From Pedobacter sp. (GTDB taxonomy: Bacteria > Bacteroidota > Bacteroidia > Sphingobacteriales > Sphingobacteriaceae), in assembly GCA_025351765.1 (NCBI GenBank), contig JANXVH010000098.1, forward strand, positions 1-64,000: DNA of 64,000 nucleotides, written 5' to 3'. Within the stretch, counting starts at the first letter, position 1, and each line of letters starts with the position of its first letter. Under the pieces are notes generated by a model, which was given only the letters and a program-made list of their open reading frames with translations, was not told where the DNA came from and made no database searches. Shown here one piece after another: positions 24,737 through 33,622 of the stretch. The translations under genes were made by a program, and so were the position numbers.

Positions 24737-25786
24737 ATGATGCAGCGGTCAAAAATTGCCGGCATTGGCTATTACGTTCCTAAAAATGTATATACCAATA
24801 CAGATTTATCCAGGTTTATGGAAACCAGCGATGAGTGGATTCAGGAACGCACGGGCATTAAAGAACGCCGATTTGCAGATCGCCTGGAAGAAACTACCAC
24901 CACAATGGGAGTAGAGGCCGCTAAAATTGCAATTGAACGCGCAGGTATCACGGCACAAGATGTTGATTTTATTGTATTTGCAACCTTAAGTCCTGATTAT
25001 TATTTTCCCGGCTGTGGTGTTTTGCTCCAGAGGGAAATGAAAATGAGAGAAATAGGCGCACTGGATATCAGGAATCAATGCTCTGGCTTTATCTATGCCC
25101 TCTCCGTGGCAGACCAGTTTATTAAAACAGGAATGTATAAGAATATCCTGGTAGTGGGTAGTGAGAAACATTCCTTTGCCATGGATTTTGAAACCCGGAG
25201 CCGCAACGTATCGGTAATATTTGGTGATGGAGCAGGGGCAGTAGTGCTGCAGCCCACGCAGAAAGAAGGACAAGGAATATTGAGTACTCATTTGCACAGC
25301 GATGGTGCAGATGCAGAATCGTTGGCTATGTTTTACCCGGGCTCCAACGCCAATAAATGGCTTAAAGATAAACCAGATTATCCAGATCAGGAACTTGGTG
25401 GACTTTTCCTCACCCGCGAACAATTAGAGGGGGGCGCTGCTTTGCCTTACATGGATGGGCCTGCAGTTTTTAAGAAAGCAGTAGTTAAGTTTCCGGAAGT
25501 AATTAAAGAAGCTTTAGCCGCAAATGGCAAGGAAAGTACGGATATTGACCTGCTTGTTCCGCACCAGGCTAATCTTCGCATTAGTCAGTATGTACAACAG
25601 TTGCTTGGATTGCCAGACAGTAAGGTGTTTAACAATATTCAAAAGTACGGAAATACCACCGCAGCATCTGTGCCTATTGCCTTGTGCGAGGCATGGGAGG
25701 AAGGGAAAATTAAAGAAGGTGATCTTATCTGTCTTGCTGCCTTTGGCTCTGGTTTTACCTGGGCCAGCGCGTTGATAAAATGGTAG
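24737..25786 (+). CDS. 3-oxoacyl-ACP synthase III family protein
   Basis: The 349-residue enzyme has the KAS III triad: Cys115 (RNQCSGFIYAL), His276 (VPHQANLRI) and Asn306 (KYGNTTAAS). The N-terminal block TSDEWIQERTGIKERR is typical of FabH. I use the ATG at 24737. The open frame extends to a TTG at 24710. No fab cluster surrounds it, and an extended region around residues 200-240 (NKWLKDKPDYPDQELGG) makes it a FabH-like paralogue that may prime something other than bulk fatty acids. It ends one base before the convergent SDR gene. Confidence 0.85.
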   Translation: MMQRSKIAGIGYYVPKNVYTNTDLSRFMETSDEWIQERTGIKERRFADRLEETTTTMGVEAAKIAIERAGITAQDVDFIVFATLSPDYYFPGCGVLLQREMKMREIGALDIRNQCSGFIYALSVADQFIKTGMYKNILVVGSEKHSFAMDFETRSRNVSVIFGDGAGAVVLQPTQKEGQGILSTHLHSDGADAESLAMFYPGSNANKWLKDKPDYPDQELGGLFLTREQLEGGAALPYMDGPAVFKKAVVKFPEVIKEALAANGKESTDIDLLVPHQANLRISQYVQQLLGLPDSKVFNNIQKYGNTTAASVPIALCEAWEEGKIKEGDLICLAAFGSGFTWASALIKW

Positions 25787-25787
25787 C

Positions 25788-26663
25788 CTAGCTTCCTTTC
25801 GCAGATCGTGTCATTTGCGCAAAAGTATCCCACATTTCATCAGGAATGGCTTCCATTCCATTAAACTGGCCAGCACCTTGCAACCATTCGCCTCCATCTA
25901 TAGTAATTATTTCTCCATTAATATAGCCGGCAAAATCACTTATTAAAAATGCAGCAAGGTTAGCCAATTCCTGGTGTTCACCAACACGTTTTAGCGGTAC
26001 CCGGTTCTTAAAATCAAATTTCTCTGCCAAATCTCCTGGCAACAGCCTTTCCCAGGCACCTTTAGTAGGAAAAGGTCCTGGAGCAATAGCATTGGTACGG
26101 ATACCATACTTACCCCATTCAACAGCAAGTGAACGCGTCATAGCCAGCACACCACCCTTCGCACATGCAGAAGGTACCACATAAGCTGAACCGGTAAAGG
26201 CATAAGTAGTTACAATGTTCAGTACAGTTGCCGACTGTTTTTCTTTAATCCAGTGCTTTCCAAAAGCTAGCGTACAGTTAACAGAGCCTTTTAGAACAAT
26301 GTCTATAATGGATGAGAATGCGTTAGCAGAAAGGCGCTCTGTTGGCGATATAAAATTGCCGGCTGCATTGTTAAGTAGCGCATCAACTTTTCCAAAGGTT
26401 TTTAGTGTTTCGGCCAGTACATGTTCTACCTGTTCGTATTCCCGAACATCGCAAGCCAGGGCCAATACTTTGCCCCCCGTTTCTGTCTCCATCTCTACTG
26501 CTGTTTGCCGAAGTACATCCAGCTTTCTGCTAGTGATAACCAGGTTTGCACCCAGTTTTAAAAAATAAGTGCCCATGGCTTTACCTAAGCCGGTACCACC
26601 TCCGGTAACTACTATGGTTTTTCCTTTTAAGGCATCGTCTCTTAACATGGGCTCGTTGTACAT
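25788..26663 (-). CDS. SDR oxidoreductase, 2,4-dienoyl-CoA reductase-like
   Basis: The 291-residue Rossmann enzyme has the NADP-binding TGGGTGLG, the NNAAGNF block and a late APGPFPT motif. At the usual Tyr-x-x-x-Lys site it reads SACAK, with Ser instead of Tyr. This substitution, together with VTGGGTGLGKAM and NAAGNFI, is what is seen in peroxisomal-type 2,4-dienoyl-CoA reductases, which reduce dienoyl-CoA intermediates of unsaturated fatty acid breakdown. It lies one base after an enoyl-CoA hydratase gene, consistent with beta-oxidation. The exact substrate is inferred. Confidence 0.82.
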   Translation of the reverse strand: MYNEPMLRDDALKGKTIVVTGGGTGLGKAMGTYFLKLGANLVITSRKLDVLRQTAVEMETETGGKVLALACDVREYEQVEHVLAETLKTFGKVDALLNNAAGNFISPTERLSANAFSSIIDIVLKGSVNCTLAFGKHWIKEKQSATVLNIVTTYAFTGSAYVVPSACAKGGVLAMTRSLAVEWGKYGIRTNAIAPGPFPTKGAWERLLPGDLAEKFDFKNRVPLKRVGEHQELANLAAFLISDFAGYINGEIITIDGGEWLQGAGQFNGMEAIPDEMWDTFAQMTRSAKGS

Positions 26664-26664
26664 C

Positions 26665-27426
26665 TTATTTATTTTGAAGGTTACCTATTATCGTTTTTAG
26701 AATGCTCCTAGTTGCCGGCGACCACCATTGTTCCAGCACAGCCTTTAATGTTTCGCTCTGGTCTGCGCTGGTTGCGTTAATGAGTTCTTTCCTGATGTTC
26801 AACTTGCTTTGCTCCCAGGTATTTCGCTCCATGGCCATGTATTTTTTTATCTTACGCTCTGCAGCAGTTAAAATGCTTGCCGGATTTACCACTTCGTCTA
26901 CCAGTCCAATTTGCAGGGCCTCATCCGGACTAAATAATTTTCCTTCCAGCAAACTGCGTGCAGCATTGGCTTGTCCAATCCAGAATGAGTACAGTTTAAA
27001 AATACTTTCCGGCACAATGATTCCAACTGGAACCTCGTTTAAGCCAATAATATATTTGCCCTCGGCCATTATTCTGTAGTCGCATGCAAGTGCAATAACA
27101 CATCCGCCGGCAGGGCTATGCCCGTTAATTGCGGCAACAAGCGGCTTTTTAAATGCGGTGATGTTGGCTGTAAAATCCAAAAACAAATGCCAGAATGCTG
27201 CAGCTTCTGCTTCGGTGTAGTTATAAAGCGCAATCAGGTCAAGCCCGGCAGAAAAGAAGTGATCCTTTCCGGTAATGATTACGCCAGCTATGCTGGAATC
27301 TGATGCTATATTTTTAAGCATGTCATTCAGCTCAGTAATCATCTCGGCATTCAGTGCATTTGACTTCCCCCTGTCAAGCTTAATGATACTCAAGTGGTCC
27401 TTTATGGTAACTTTTATGGTATTCAT
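26665..27426 (-). CDS. Enoyl-CoA hydratase/isomerase family protein
   Basis: The 253-residue crotonase-fold protein has the oxyanion-hole blocks SAGLDLIAL and NGHSPAGGCVIALACDYRIM. The usual hydratase Glu pair is not evident: the second site reads NEVPVGIIVPE, which resembles enoyl-CoA isomerases (ECI type). Isomerase activity shifting a 3-enoyl to a 2-enoyl-CoA would fit with the adjacent dienoyl-CoA reductase-like gene. It is part of the operon dcd-crotonase-SDR (gaps of 7 and 1 bases). Confidence 0.85.
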   Translation of the reverse strand: MNTIKVTIKDHLSIIKLDRGKSNALNAEMITELNDMLKNIASDSSIAGVIITGKDHFFSAGLDLIALYNYTEAEAAAFWHLFLDFTANITAFKKPLVAAINGHSPAGGCVIALACDYRIMAEGKYIIGLNEVPVGIIVPESIFKLYSFWIGQANAARSLLEGKLFSPDEALQIGLVDEVVNPASILTAAERKIKKYMAMERNTWEQSKLNIRKELINATSADQSETLKAVLEQWWSPATRSILKTIIGNLQNK

Positions 27427-27433
27427 TTTTAGG

Positions 27434-27970
27434 TTAGAATTTGTTTTTCCACATCATGCTTTCAACTGGTTTAGTGGTTTTGTTGTTGTATTTTGCATTG
27501 GCTTTGTTGTTATACATGGTTTGAACGTCTCCCTCCACCATAAAATAAATCAGTTGTCCAATAGGCATGCCTGGATATATTTTTACTGGCTGTGTACAGG
27601 AAATTTCCAACGTCCAGGTGTTACAAAAGCCAACATCTCCCTTGCCGGCAGTTGCATGAATGTCAATGCCCAGTCGCCCGGTGCTTGATTTTCCTTCCAA
27701 AAAAGGAATGTGCGCATGTGTTTCTGTATATTCTAACGTCACCCCCAAATATAATGTGCCGGGATGCAAGACATAGCCTTCTTTTGGAATTTCAAAATGC
27801 GTAATCTGATTATGTGCTTTGGCATCAAGCACGCGGTCTGTATAAGTAGCCAGATATTTACCCAAGTGTACATCATAAGAATTTGTACCCAAGCAATCTT
27901 CTCTAAATGGCTCTATAATTATGGTACCTTTTTCTATTTCTTCAAGGATACGTTTGTCTGACAGGATCAT
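27434..27970 (-). CDS. dcd: dCTP deaminase
   Basis: The 178-residue enzyme shows the Dcd signature: N-terminal MILSDKRILEEIEKGTI, TNSYDVHLG, then GKSSTGRLGIDIHATAG and the strand WTLEI carrying the catalytic Glu. It deaminates dCTP to dUTP, feeding dTMP synthesis. It is trimeric and related to dUTPase. It heads an operon with two lipid-metabolism genes, an arrangement that need not be functional. Confidence 0.95.
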   Translation of the reverse strand: MILSDKRILEEIEKGTIIIEPFREDCLGTNSYDVHLGKYLATYTDRVLDAKAHNQITHFEIPKEGYVLHPGTLYLGVTLEYTETHAHIPFLEGKSSTGRLGIDIHATAGKGDVGFCNTWTLEISCTQPVKIYPGMPIGQLIYFMVEGDVQTMYNNKANAKYNNKTTKPVESMMWKNKF

Positions 27971-28008
27971 TTGTAAAGTATTTGGTCTAAAATATGATTA
28001 ATTTAAGA

Positions 28009-28016
28009 TACTTTTG
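28009..28016 (+). promoter_or_regulatory. Candidate -7 box TACTTTTG
   Basis: This is an exact TAnnTTTG match 20 bases before the start of the phosphopantetheinyl transferase gene, in the divergent region opposite dcd. Confidence 0.4.
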
Positions 28017-28036
28017 CATGGTATTCTAAAATAGAG

Positions 28037-28678
28037 ATGCCTGTAGTTTTTAATAAAAATATCGACGAGGACACCATACTGGCGGTATGGAGGATCGAAG
28101 AAACTGAAAAGCAGTTAATTTCAGGGTTACAGCTCAAACAGCACGAACTGGATATTATCGCTTCTTTAAATAACGGAAAGCGTTTGCTCCATTGGTTAAG
28201 TACCAGGTTATTGCTCAGAACAATGCTCAATACTTCAGAATATATAGATTGTCAGATGGACGAGCACGGTAAACCTTACCTGCCAAACTTGGGTTATCAC
28301 ATTTCTCTCAGCCATTCTTATGATTATGCCGCTGTTATAATTGGTAAAACACGCAAGGTTGGGGTTGATATTGAACTGATCAAACCCAAAATAAAAACCA
28401 TTAAACACAAATTTCTTTCAGACCTTGAGCTGAGCCAAAAACAGATTGGCGACAACATAAATGGTTTGTATGTTTGCTGGTGTGCAAAGGAGGCAATCTA
28501 CAAATGGCATGGTAAAAAAGGATTGGAATTTAAGCAACACATCCGCATTCAGCCATTTAATTCACAGGAACACGGAACCCTTAATGCTATAGTAGAACTT
28601 CCAGAAGAAACCCGACAACTTTCTGTTCAGTATTTTAAAACAGCAGATGATTATATGTTGGGTTTCGTAGTTGCATAG
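28037..28678 (+). CDS. 4'-phosphopantetheinyl transferase, Sfp type
   Basis: The 213-residue protein has the Sfp-family motifs HISLSHSYDYAAV, VGVDIELI (metal-binding Asp and Glu) and WCAKEAIYKWHG (Trp-x-x-Lys-Glu-x-x-x-Lys). It transfers phosphopantetheine from CoA to carrier proteins. No AcpS or synthase gene is adjacent, so it may serve fatty acid ACP, as a sole transferase, or secondary carrier proteins elsewhere. lipB starts 9 bases downstream, so two acyl-carrier-linked functions are cotranscribed. Confidence 0.9.
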   Translation: MPVVFNKNIDEDTILAVWRIEETEKQLISGLQLKQHELDIIASLNNGKRLLHWLSTRLLLRTMLNTSEYIDCQMDEHGKPYLPNLGYHISLSHSYDYAAVIIGKTRKVGVDIELIKPKIKTIKHKFLSDLELSQKQIGDNINGLYVCWCAKEAIYKWHGKKGLEFKQHIRIQPFNSQEHGTLNAIVELPEETRQLSVQYFKTADDYMLGFVVA

Positions 28679-28687
28679 GATAACAGG

Positions 28688-29383
28688 ATGAATAAGGAAG
28701 TTAAATTTACAGACTGGGGGCTAGTTGATTATCAGGAAGCCTGGGATAGGCAAGGACAGTTGTTTGACAACGCTATAGCTTTAAAAATTGCGAACAGAAC
28801 AAATGGTACTCAAATAGAAACGCCCAATAACCTGATCTTTTGTGAACACCCTCACGTATATACCTTAGGGAAAAGTGGCCACCCGGAAAACCTATTGCTT
28901 AATGAGCAAGGCCTGACCGATAAGCAGGCTACCTATTACAAAATCAACCGGGGGGGTGATATAACTTACCACGGGCCAGGGCAACTGGTCGGTTACCCGA
29001 TATTAGACCTCGATAATTTTTTTACAGATATCCACCTTTACTTGAGAACACTTGAGGAAGCAGTAATTCTAACACTTGCTGATTACGGAATTGGAGCAGG
29101 ACGATACCCTGGCTACACCGGCGTGTGGATAGATGGCGATAATCAAAAAGCAAGAAAGATTTGCGCCTTGGGTGTGCGTTGCAGCAGATGGGTTACCATG
29201 CACGGCTTTGCATTGAATGTAAATACCAATTTGGATTATTTTAAGAATATAGTGCCTTGTGGCATTGATGATAAAGCAGTAACTTCTTTACAAAGGGAGC
29301 TAGGTTTTGCGCTACAAATGGAAGAGGTAAAAGAAAAGCTAAAACACCATATCGCCGCTTTATTTGGTATGCAAATTCACTAA
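28688..29383 (+). CDS. lipB: Octanoyl-[ACP]:protein octanoyltransferase LipB
   Basis: The 231-residue enzyme transfers octanoyl from ACP to lipoyl domains, the first step of lipoate synthesis. It has the LipB blocks RGGDITYHGPGQLVGYPI, the catalytic Lys157 in KARKICALGVR and the nucleophile Cys191 in IVPCGIDDKAVTS. It is probably cotranscribed with the phosphopantetheinyl transferase gene upstream, which activates the ACP that supplies its substrate. Confidence 0.95.
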   Translation: MNKEVKFTDWGLVDYQEAWDRQGQLFDNAIALKIANRTNGTQIETPNNLIFCEHPHVYTLGKSGHPENLLLNEQGLTDKQATYYKINRGGDITYHGPGQLVGYPILDLDNFFTDIHLYLRTLEEAVILTLADYGIGAGRYPGYTGVWIDGDNQKARKICALGVRCSRWVTMHGFALNVNTNLDYFKNIVPCGIDDKAVTSLQRELGFALQMEEVKEKLKHHIAALFGMQIH

Positions 29384-29419
29384 GATCCAATTAGTTATTG
29401 TTCTCGTATATTTCTATAC

Positions 29420-30217
29420 ATGAGACTATGTGTCGTTATTTTAAGTTTAATGCTGATATTGGCCTGCAAGAAAGGCAACTCAATTGCTATGGAAACGCCA
29501 GAACGGCCTACTCCGGTTAAAACAATTGATACCGCAAAGAAGCCAATTGACACGCCTAAAAAGGCGATAGATACTGTAAAAATGCCAACTATAGATCCGA
29601 ATAAGGGAAAACAGCTCAATTACCTTGCGCTTGGCGATTCTTATACCATAGGGGAATCAGTAAGTACTGCTGATAACTTTCCCAGCCAGTTGGTAGCCCA
29701 ATTGCAGAGTAAGGGCTTGATCATCAATCCACCTACAGTAATTGCACAAACCGGCTGGACAACAGCTGATTTGAAAGCTGCTATTATAGCGTCTGGGGTT
29801 ATCCAAAAGTTCAATTTTGTTACCTTGCTCATTGGGGTTAATAACCAGTATAGAGGGGAATCTGAAGCCACCTACCGTAAAGAATTTAAGGAGTTGTTAC
29901 AAACCGCGCTCAATTATACCAGCAACGAGAAAACGCATGTTTTTGTGGTCTCCATACCAGATTGGGGTGTAACGCCTTTTGCCAAACAGAGTGCCAGAAA
30001 TCAACAAACAATATCGAAAGAAATCGATGTTTTTAATGCCATTAATAAAGAGGAAACACTGGCATTGGGTATTAGCTATACAGACATCACTCCTGCTTCA
30101 AAAAATGCGGCTTATGATTTGTCGCTAATTGCGTCGGATGGTTTGCATCCTTCCGCAAAAATGTACAATGGCTGGGCAATCGCGGTAGCTGCTCAGGTTA
30201 CTAAAGTGTTTAAATAG
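29420..30217 (+). CDS. SGNH/GDSL hydrolase lipoprotein
   Basis: The 265-residue protein has a lipobox LILAC with the lipidated Cys16. A low-complexity linker of repeated PIDT/AIDT-Lys units spans about 32-60. The hydrolase domain has Ser74 in LGDSYTIG, Asn in LLIGVNNQY, and Asp240 and His243 in SDGLHPS. It is therefore a membrane-tethered esterase or acylhydrolase, probably on the outer membrane or periplasmic face. The substrate is unknown; GDSL enzymes act on acetylated sugars or lipids. It overlaps the convergent RDD gene by 8 bases. Confidence 0.9.
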   Translation: MRLCVVILSLMLILACKKGNSIAMETPERPTPVKTIDTAKKPIDTPKKAIDTVKMPTIDPNKGKQLNYLALGDSYTIGESVSTADNFPSQLVAQLQSKGLIINPPTVIAQTGWTTADLKAAIIASGVIQKFNFVTLLIGVNNQYRGESEATYRKEFKELLQTALNYTSNEKTHVFVVSIPDWGVTPFAKQSARNQQTISKEIDVFNAINKEETLALGISYTDITPASKNAAYDLSLIASDGLHPSAKMYNGWAIAVAAQVTKVFK

Positions 30218-30947
30218 TTGCAGAGGTAATGTGGTTGTAATCATTAATTACAGTTTGCAAAAAATCTACACCACTCATTTCCCTTGGTCTTACAATGCCA
30301 ATGTAATCGGCCATTTTCAAGGCCATAGCTTCCACAACATCATAATTTCGGGTTTTATAATAAGTGATAATTACTTCGTGGATCAATTCAATATCACTAT
30401 CGGCCAGTTGCTGTACATTTGGAAATACAGGTGTATATTCTTCTACCCCATTTGGCGGAGTAAAGGCGATGTGACTTAAATTTGTTCTTTGCACCGTTTT
30501 GATCACCGTTGTGCCGGCAACTACGTCTCCAATACGCTGCTTATTGTCTGTAACGGCTATGCAAACCATACCTCCAACCTGAGCGGTTAAAGTGAAATCT
30601 ACCAGTCTGAACAACCAACGGATAAAATGCTGACCAAGGCTGGCTTGTCCGCCATCTAAGCTAATCACCCTAATTTTCATGATACGCTTTCCTACCGTTT
30701 GCCCGTTCATAATGATCTCAAAAATCAGGTTGTAGAATACGTAACATATGATATAAACCACAAACAGTATCATAAGAAGATTGCCCATCTTGGAGAACGC
30801 GATCACAATACCCAAAATTAGGAACACAATATAGGCGACAAAAAAGATAGCCAAATCAATAAGTCTGGCTGCAATTCGCTCTCCAAGTCCTGCAACTGGA
30901 TAGTCAATCGCTACATTCTGACTGGTGCTTACTTGTATTGTTTCCAT
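30210..30947 (-). CDS. RDD-family membrane protein
   Basis: The product is about 245 residues and starts METIQVSTSQNVAIDYPVAG. An in-frame ATG 12 bases upstream is an alternative. Its RDD domain begins with GLGERIAARLIDLAIFF, has three to four hydrophobic helices, and includes NGQTVGKRIMKIRVISLDG. The soluble C-terminal part of about 90 residues is helical. RDD proteins are poorly characterised membrane proteins. Here it diverges from the SpoIIM-DUF4129-MoxR-DUF58 series, with which RDD genes are typically linked. Confidence 0.88.
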   Translation of the reverse strand: METIQVSTSQNVAIDYPVAGLGERIAARLIDLAIFFVAYIVFLILGIVIAFSKMGNLLMILFVVYIICYVFYNLIFEIIMNGQTVGKRIMKIRVISLDGGQASLGQHFIRWLFRLVDFTLTAQVGGMVCIAVTDNKQRIGDVVAGTTVIKTVQRTNLSHIAFTPPNGVEEYTPVFPNVQQLADSDIELIHEVIITYYKTRNYDVVEAMALKMADYIGIVRPREMSGVDFLQTVINDYNHITSATI

Positions 30948-30992
30948 ACATTCAAACATAATAAATAACTAATATCAATTTTATGATACGGG

Positions 30993-31000
30993 TAAATTTG
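30993..31000 (+). promoter_or_regulatory. Candidate -7 box TAAATTTG
   Basis: This is a TAnnTTTG match 43 bases before the first gene of the SpoIIM-to-DUF58 operon, in the 96-base gap between it and the divergent RDD gene. Confidence 0.35.
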
Positions 31001-31043
31001 TTTTTTACTATTTTACAAAAAAATCAACGCCCTGTTACCCCTT

Positions 31044-31991
31044 ATGAGAGAAGCGCTCTTTGTGAAGCAAAATTCCGAGAAGTGGAAAGCCTACGAGCAG
31101 CTCCATAGGGATAGCCCGGATGAACTGGCAGATCGGTTTATAGACATTACCAACGATCTAGCCTATGCCAAAACCTTTTATCCCAACTCAAAAACTACTG
31201 CTTATCTTAATGGCGTAGCAGCACTGCTGCATCAATCCATTTATAAAAATAAGAAAGGAAATAGCGGTCGATTTATCAGCTTCTGGCAATTTGAACTCCC
31301 TTTATTATTTTATAAATACCGCAGGCAGCTGCTTTATGCATTTTTATTTTTTGTCTTCTTTTCCTTAATCGGCGCCCTGTCTGCCAAGTATGATGATACT
31401 TTTGTGCGACTTATTATGGGTGATGGTTACGTAAACATGACTAATGAGAACATTGCCAAAGGCGATCCTTTTGCAGTCTATAAGACTCAGGGAGAATTTC
31501 AAATGTTCTTTTCGATCGCAGCAAATAATACTTATGTAATGCTGGTTAGCTTTGTTAGCGGGATCTTTTTATCCATAGGTCCGGTGTTTGCCATGCTTAG
31601 AAACGGCGTGATGCTCGGTTCTTTTGAATATTACTTTTTTAGTAAAGGCCTGGGGCTGGAATCTGTACTCGTCATCTGGATCCATGGCACACTGGAAATC
31701 TCAGCCATCATTATTGCCGGTGCTGCCGGCTTGGTATTAGGTCATGGCCTGTTGTTCCCAAAAACGTATACCCGTATGCAGGCCTTTAGGTCCAGCGCAA
31801 AAGATGGCACCAAAATCGTTGCCGGAATTATACCCATCGTCATCGTGGCCGCCTTTTTTGAAAGCTTTGTAACCAGACACACAGAAATGCCGATATGGCT
31901 TAGTAGCAGTATCTTAGGCGGGTCTCTGCTGTTTATCATCTGGTACGTAATCCTTTACCCTTATAAATTAAATAAACGCAAACAACTATAA
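31044..31991 (+). CDS. SpoIIM-like (stage II sporulation protein M family) membrane protein
   Basis: The 315-residue protein has a soluble N-terminal part and five or so membrane helices after about residue 90. The SpoIIM-type core includes NNTYVMLVSFVSGIFLSIGP and WIHGTLEISAIIIAGAAGL. In sporulating firmicutes SpoIIM aids engulfment, but homologues are common in non-sporulating Bacteroidota beside RDD, DUF4129, MoxR and DUF58 genes, with unknown function. It is the first gene of that series here, 4 bases from the next. Confidence 0.87.
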   Translation: MREALFVKQNSEKWKAYEQLHRDSPDELADRFIDITNDLAYAKTFYPNSKTTAYLNGVAALLHQSIYKNKKGNSGRFISFWQFELPLLFYKYRRQLLYAFLFFVFFSLIGALSAKYDDTFVRLIMGDGYVNMTNENIAKGDPFAVYKTQGEFQMFFSIAANNTYVMLVSFVSGIFLSIGPVFAMLRNGVMLGSFEYYFFSKGLGLESVLVIWIHGTLEISAIIIAGAAGLVLGHGLLFPKTYTRMQAFRSSAKDGTKIVAGIIPIVIVAAFFESFVTRHTEMPIWLSSSILGGSLLFIIWYVILYPYKLNKRKQL

Positions 31992-31995
31992 AACC

Positions 31996-32865
31996 ATGCA
32001 AGAAAAATTAGAGTTTAAAAAACAAAGAGAATTTGGAGAGATCATAGGAGATACCTTTCTGTTCATTAGACAGAATTTCAAACCGCTTGGAAAGGTATTC
32101 CTTTACCTCTGCGGGTTTTTTATATTGGCATCTACAATATCAACAATAATTTACTCGCTAAATGGAAATATTGCGATGACATATGGTGCAAAACCGATGG
32201 CACAATACGAAAAAATGTTTTCTATAAATTATGCCCTTGTCATGCTGCTCTTTTTTGCCACCTATACGGCAATAACGGTTTCAACATTAAGCTATATGGC
32301 TTTGTATATCGAGAAAGGAAATGTTCCCCCATCGGTAGAGGAAGTGTGGTCTTATTTCAAATACTTTTATATGCGGGTTTTTGGCAGCTCATTTCTTATT
32401 ATGTTAACCATGATAGTTGCCTTTGCTTGCTGTATTATTCCGGGTCTGTATACCTTTCCGGCGCTATCGCTTTTTTATTGTGTAATGATCTTTGAAAATG
32501 CGAGTTTTCGCTATTCATTTAGGCGGGCATTCAAATTGGCAAACTTAGATTGGTGGTCAACTGCTGCGGCCCTGTTTATCCTGTGCGTCATTACTTATGC
32601 TGCCATGGTAATACCAGCAATTCCTGCCGCTATTGTAAACATGTCCAGTGCTTTCTCACCGGGTGGTAAAAGTGTAAACTCTACGTGGGTTATCCTCTCT
32701 ACAGTTTTCCAACAAATATCGCAAGTACTCACTATTTTTCCTTGTATTGGCATTTCACTTTGCTATTTTAACCTGGTAGAGCGTTTAGAAAACGGCGGAT
32801 TGTTAGGGCGAATTCAGCAAATGGGAAAAGATAAAGATCAATTCAACACGCAGGAAGAGTATTAA
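31996..32865 (+). CDS. Multi-pass membrane protein, unknown
   Basis: The 289-residue protein has about six hydrophobic helices. It starts with a charged segment (KQREFGEIIGDTFLFIRQNF) that is often seen at the start of membrane proteins of this locus. I recognise no catalytic motif. It sits between the SpoIIM-like and DUF4129 genes with gaps of 4 and 1 bases, so it is very likely part of the same complex or process. No gene name is justified. Confidence 0.8.
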   Translation: MQEKLEFKKQREFGEIIGDTFLFIRQNFKPLGKVFLYLCGFFILASTISTIIYSLNGNIAMTYGAKPMAQYEKMFSINYALVMLLFFATYTAITVSTLSYMALYIEKGNVPPSVEEVWSYFKYFYMRVFGSSFLIMLTMIVAFACCIIPGLYTFPALSLFYCVMIFENASFRYSFRRAFKLANLDWWSTAAALFILCVITYAAMVIPAIPAAIVNMSSAFSPGGKSVNSTWVILSTVFQQISQVLTIFPCIGISLCYFNLVERLENGGLLGRIQQMGKDKDQFNTQEEY

Positions 32866-32866
32866 A

Positions 32867-33622
32867 ATGTTAAGGTTTTCTCTCTTGTTATTTTTCTTAT
32901 GCTGCAGTAGTCTTACCGGGTCTGTGTATGCCGGTGTGGGTCAGCCTGCATCAAAAAGCACGCTACCAAAAAAAGCAGCGCCAAAGAAAATAATTCTGGA
33001 AGACACCAATTCGGTAGTACAAGTAAGGTTATTTGATCTTGAAAAGATTAAAGCCTATCGGGCAGAAAAAGATTTTAAATATGATAACCTCGCTCCTGAA
33101 AATGAAAGCTTATGGTCGAGATTCTGGAAGTGGTTCTGGCATCTTTTCGACCGTATTTTTAGCAGTTCAAAAGCAGGCAACTATTTTGGATATTTTATCA
33201 TTGCCGTATTTGTTGTGCTGGTTATTTTCTTTTTATTGAAGTTCTCCGGTATTGATTTAAAGTTCTTTGCCTCCAAATCCAAAAGCCTAGAAGTTCCCTA
33301 CACGGAGGCATTGGATAACATCCATGAAATCAATTTCGACCACGAGATTGAAAAGGCAATTGCCAGTGGGAATTACAGGTTGGCCATTAGGATGTTCTAC
33401 CTCCGTACACTAAAATATTTAAGTGATACGGATCAAATCAACTGGCAGCCTGAAAAAACCAACCAGGCTTATATTCAGGAAATCGCAAATGCAGATAGAA
33501 AGCACCTTTTTACAACCCTTACCAATCAGTTTGAGTACATCTGGTATGGAGAATTCTTTTTAGAAAAGGAACGTTTTAATGAGTTGCAGACAGACTTTAA
33601 TAACTTCAACCGCACATCATGA
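32867..33622 (+). CDS. DUF4129-domain membrane protein
   Basis: The 251-residue protein has a signal peptide (MLRFSLLLFFLCCSSLTG), a basic Pro-Lys segment, a periplasmic stretch rich in Trp (LWSRFWKWFWHLFDRIF), one membrane helix at about 103-125, and a cytoplasmic DUF4129 domain (HEIEKAIASGNYRLAIRMFY and FEYIWYGEFFL). DUF4129 is found in MoxR-linked loci and in fused transglutaminase proteins. Its stop overlaps the next start by 4 bases (ATGA). Confidence 0.85.
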   Translation: MLRFSLLLFFLCCSSLTGSVYAGVGQPASKSTLPKKAAPKKIILEDTNSVVQVRLFDLEKIKAYRAEKDFKYDNLAPENESLWSRFWKWFWHLFDRIFSSSKAGNYFGYFIIAVFVVLVIFFLLKFSGIDLKFFASKSKSLEVPYTEALDNIHEINFDHEIEKAIASGNYRLAIRMFYLRTLKYLSDTDQINWQPEKTNQAYIQEIANADRKHLFTTLTNQFEYIWYGEFFLEKERFNELQTDFNNFNRTS

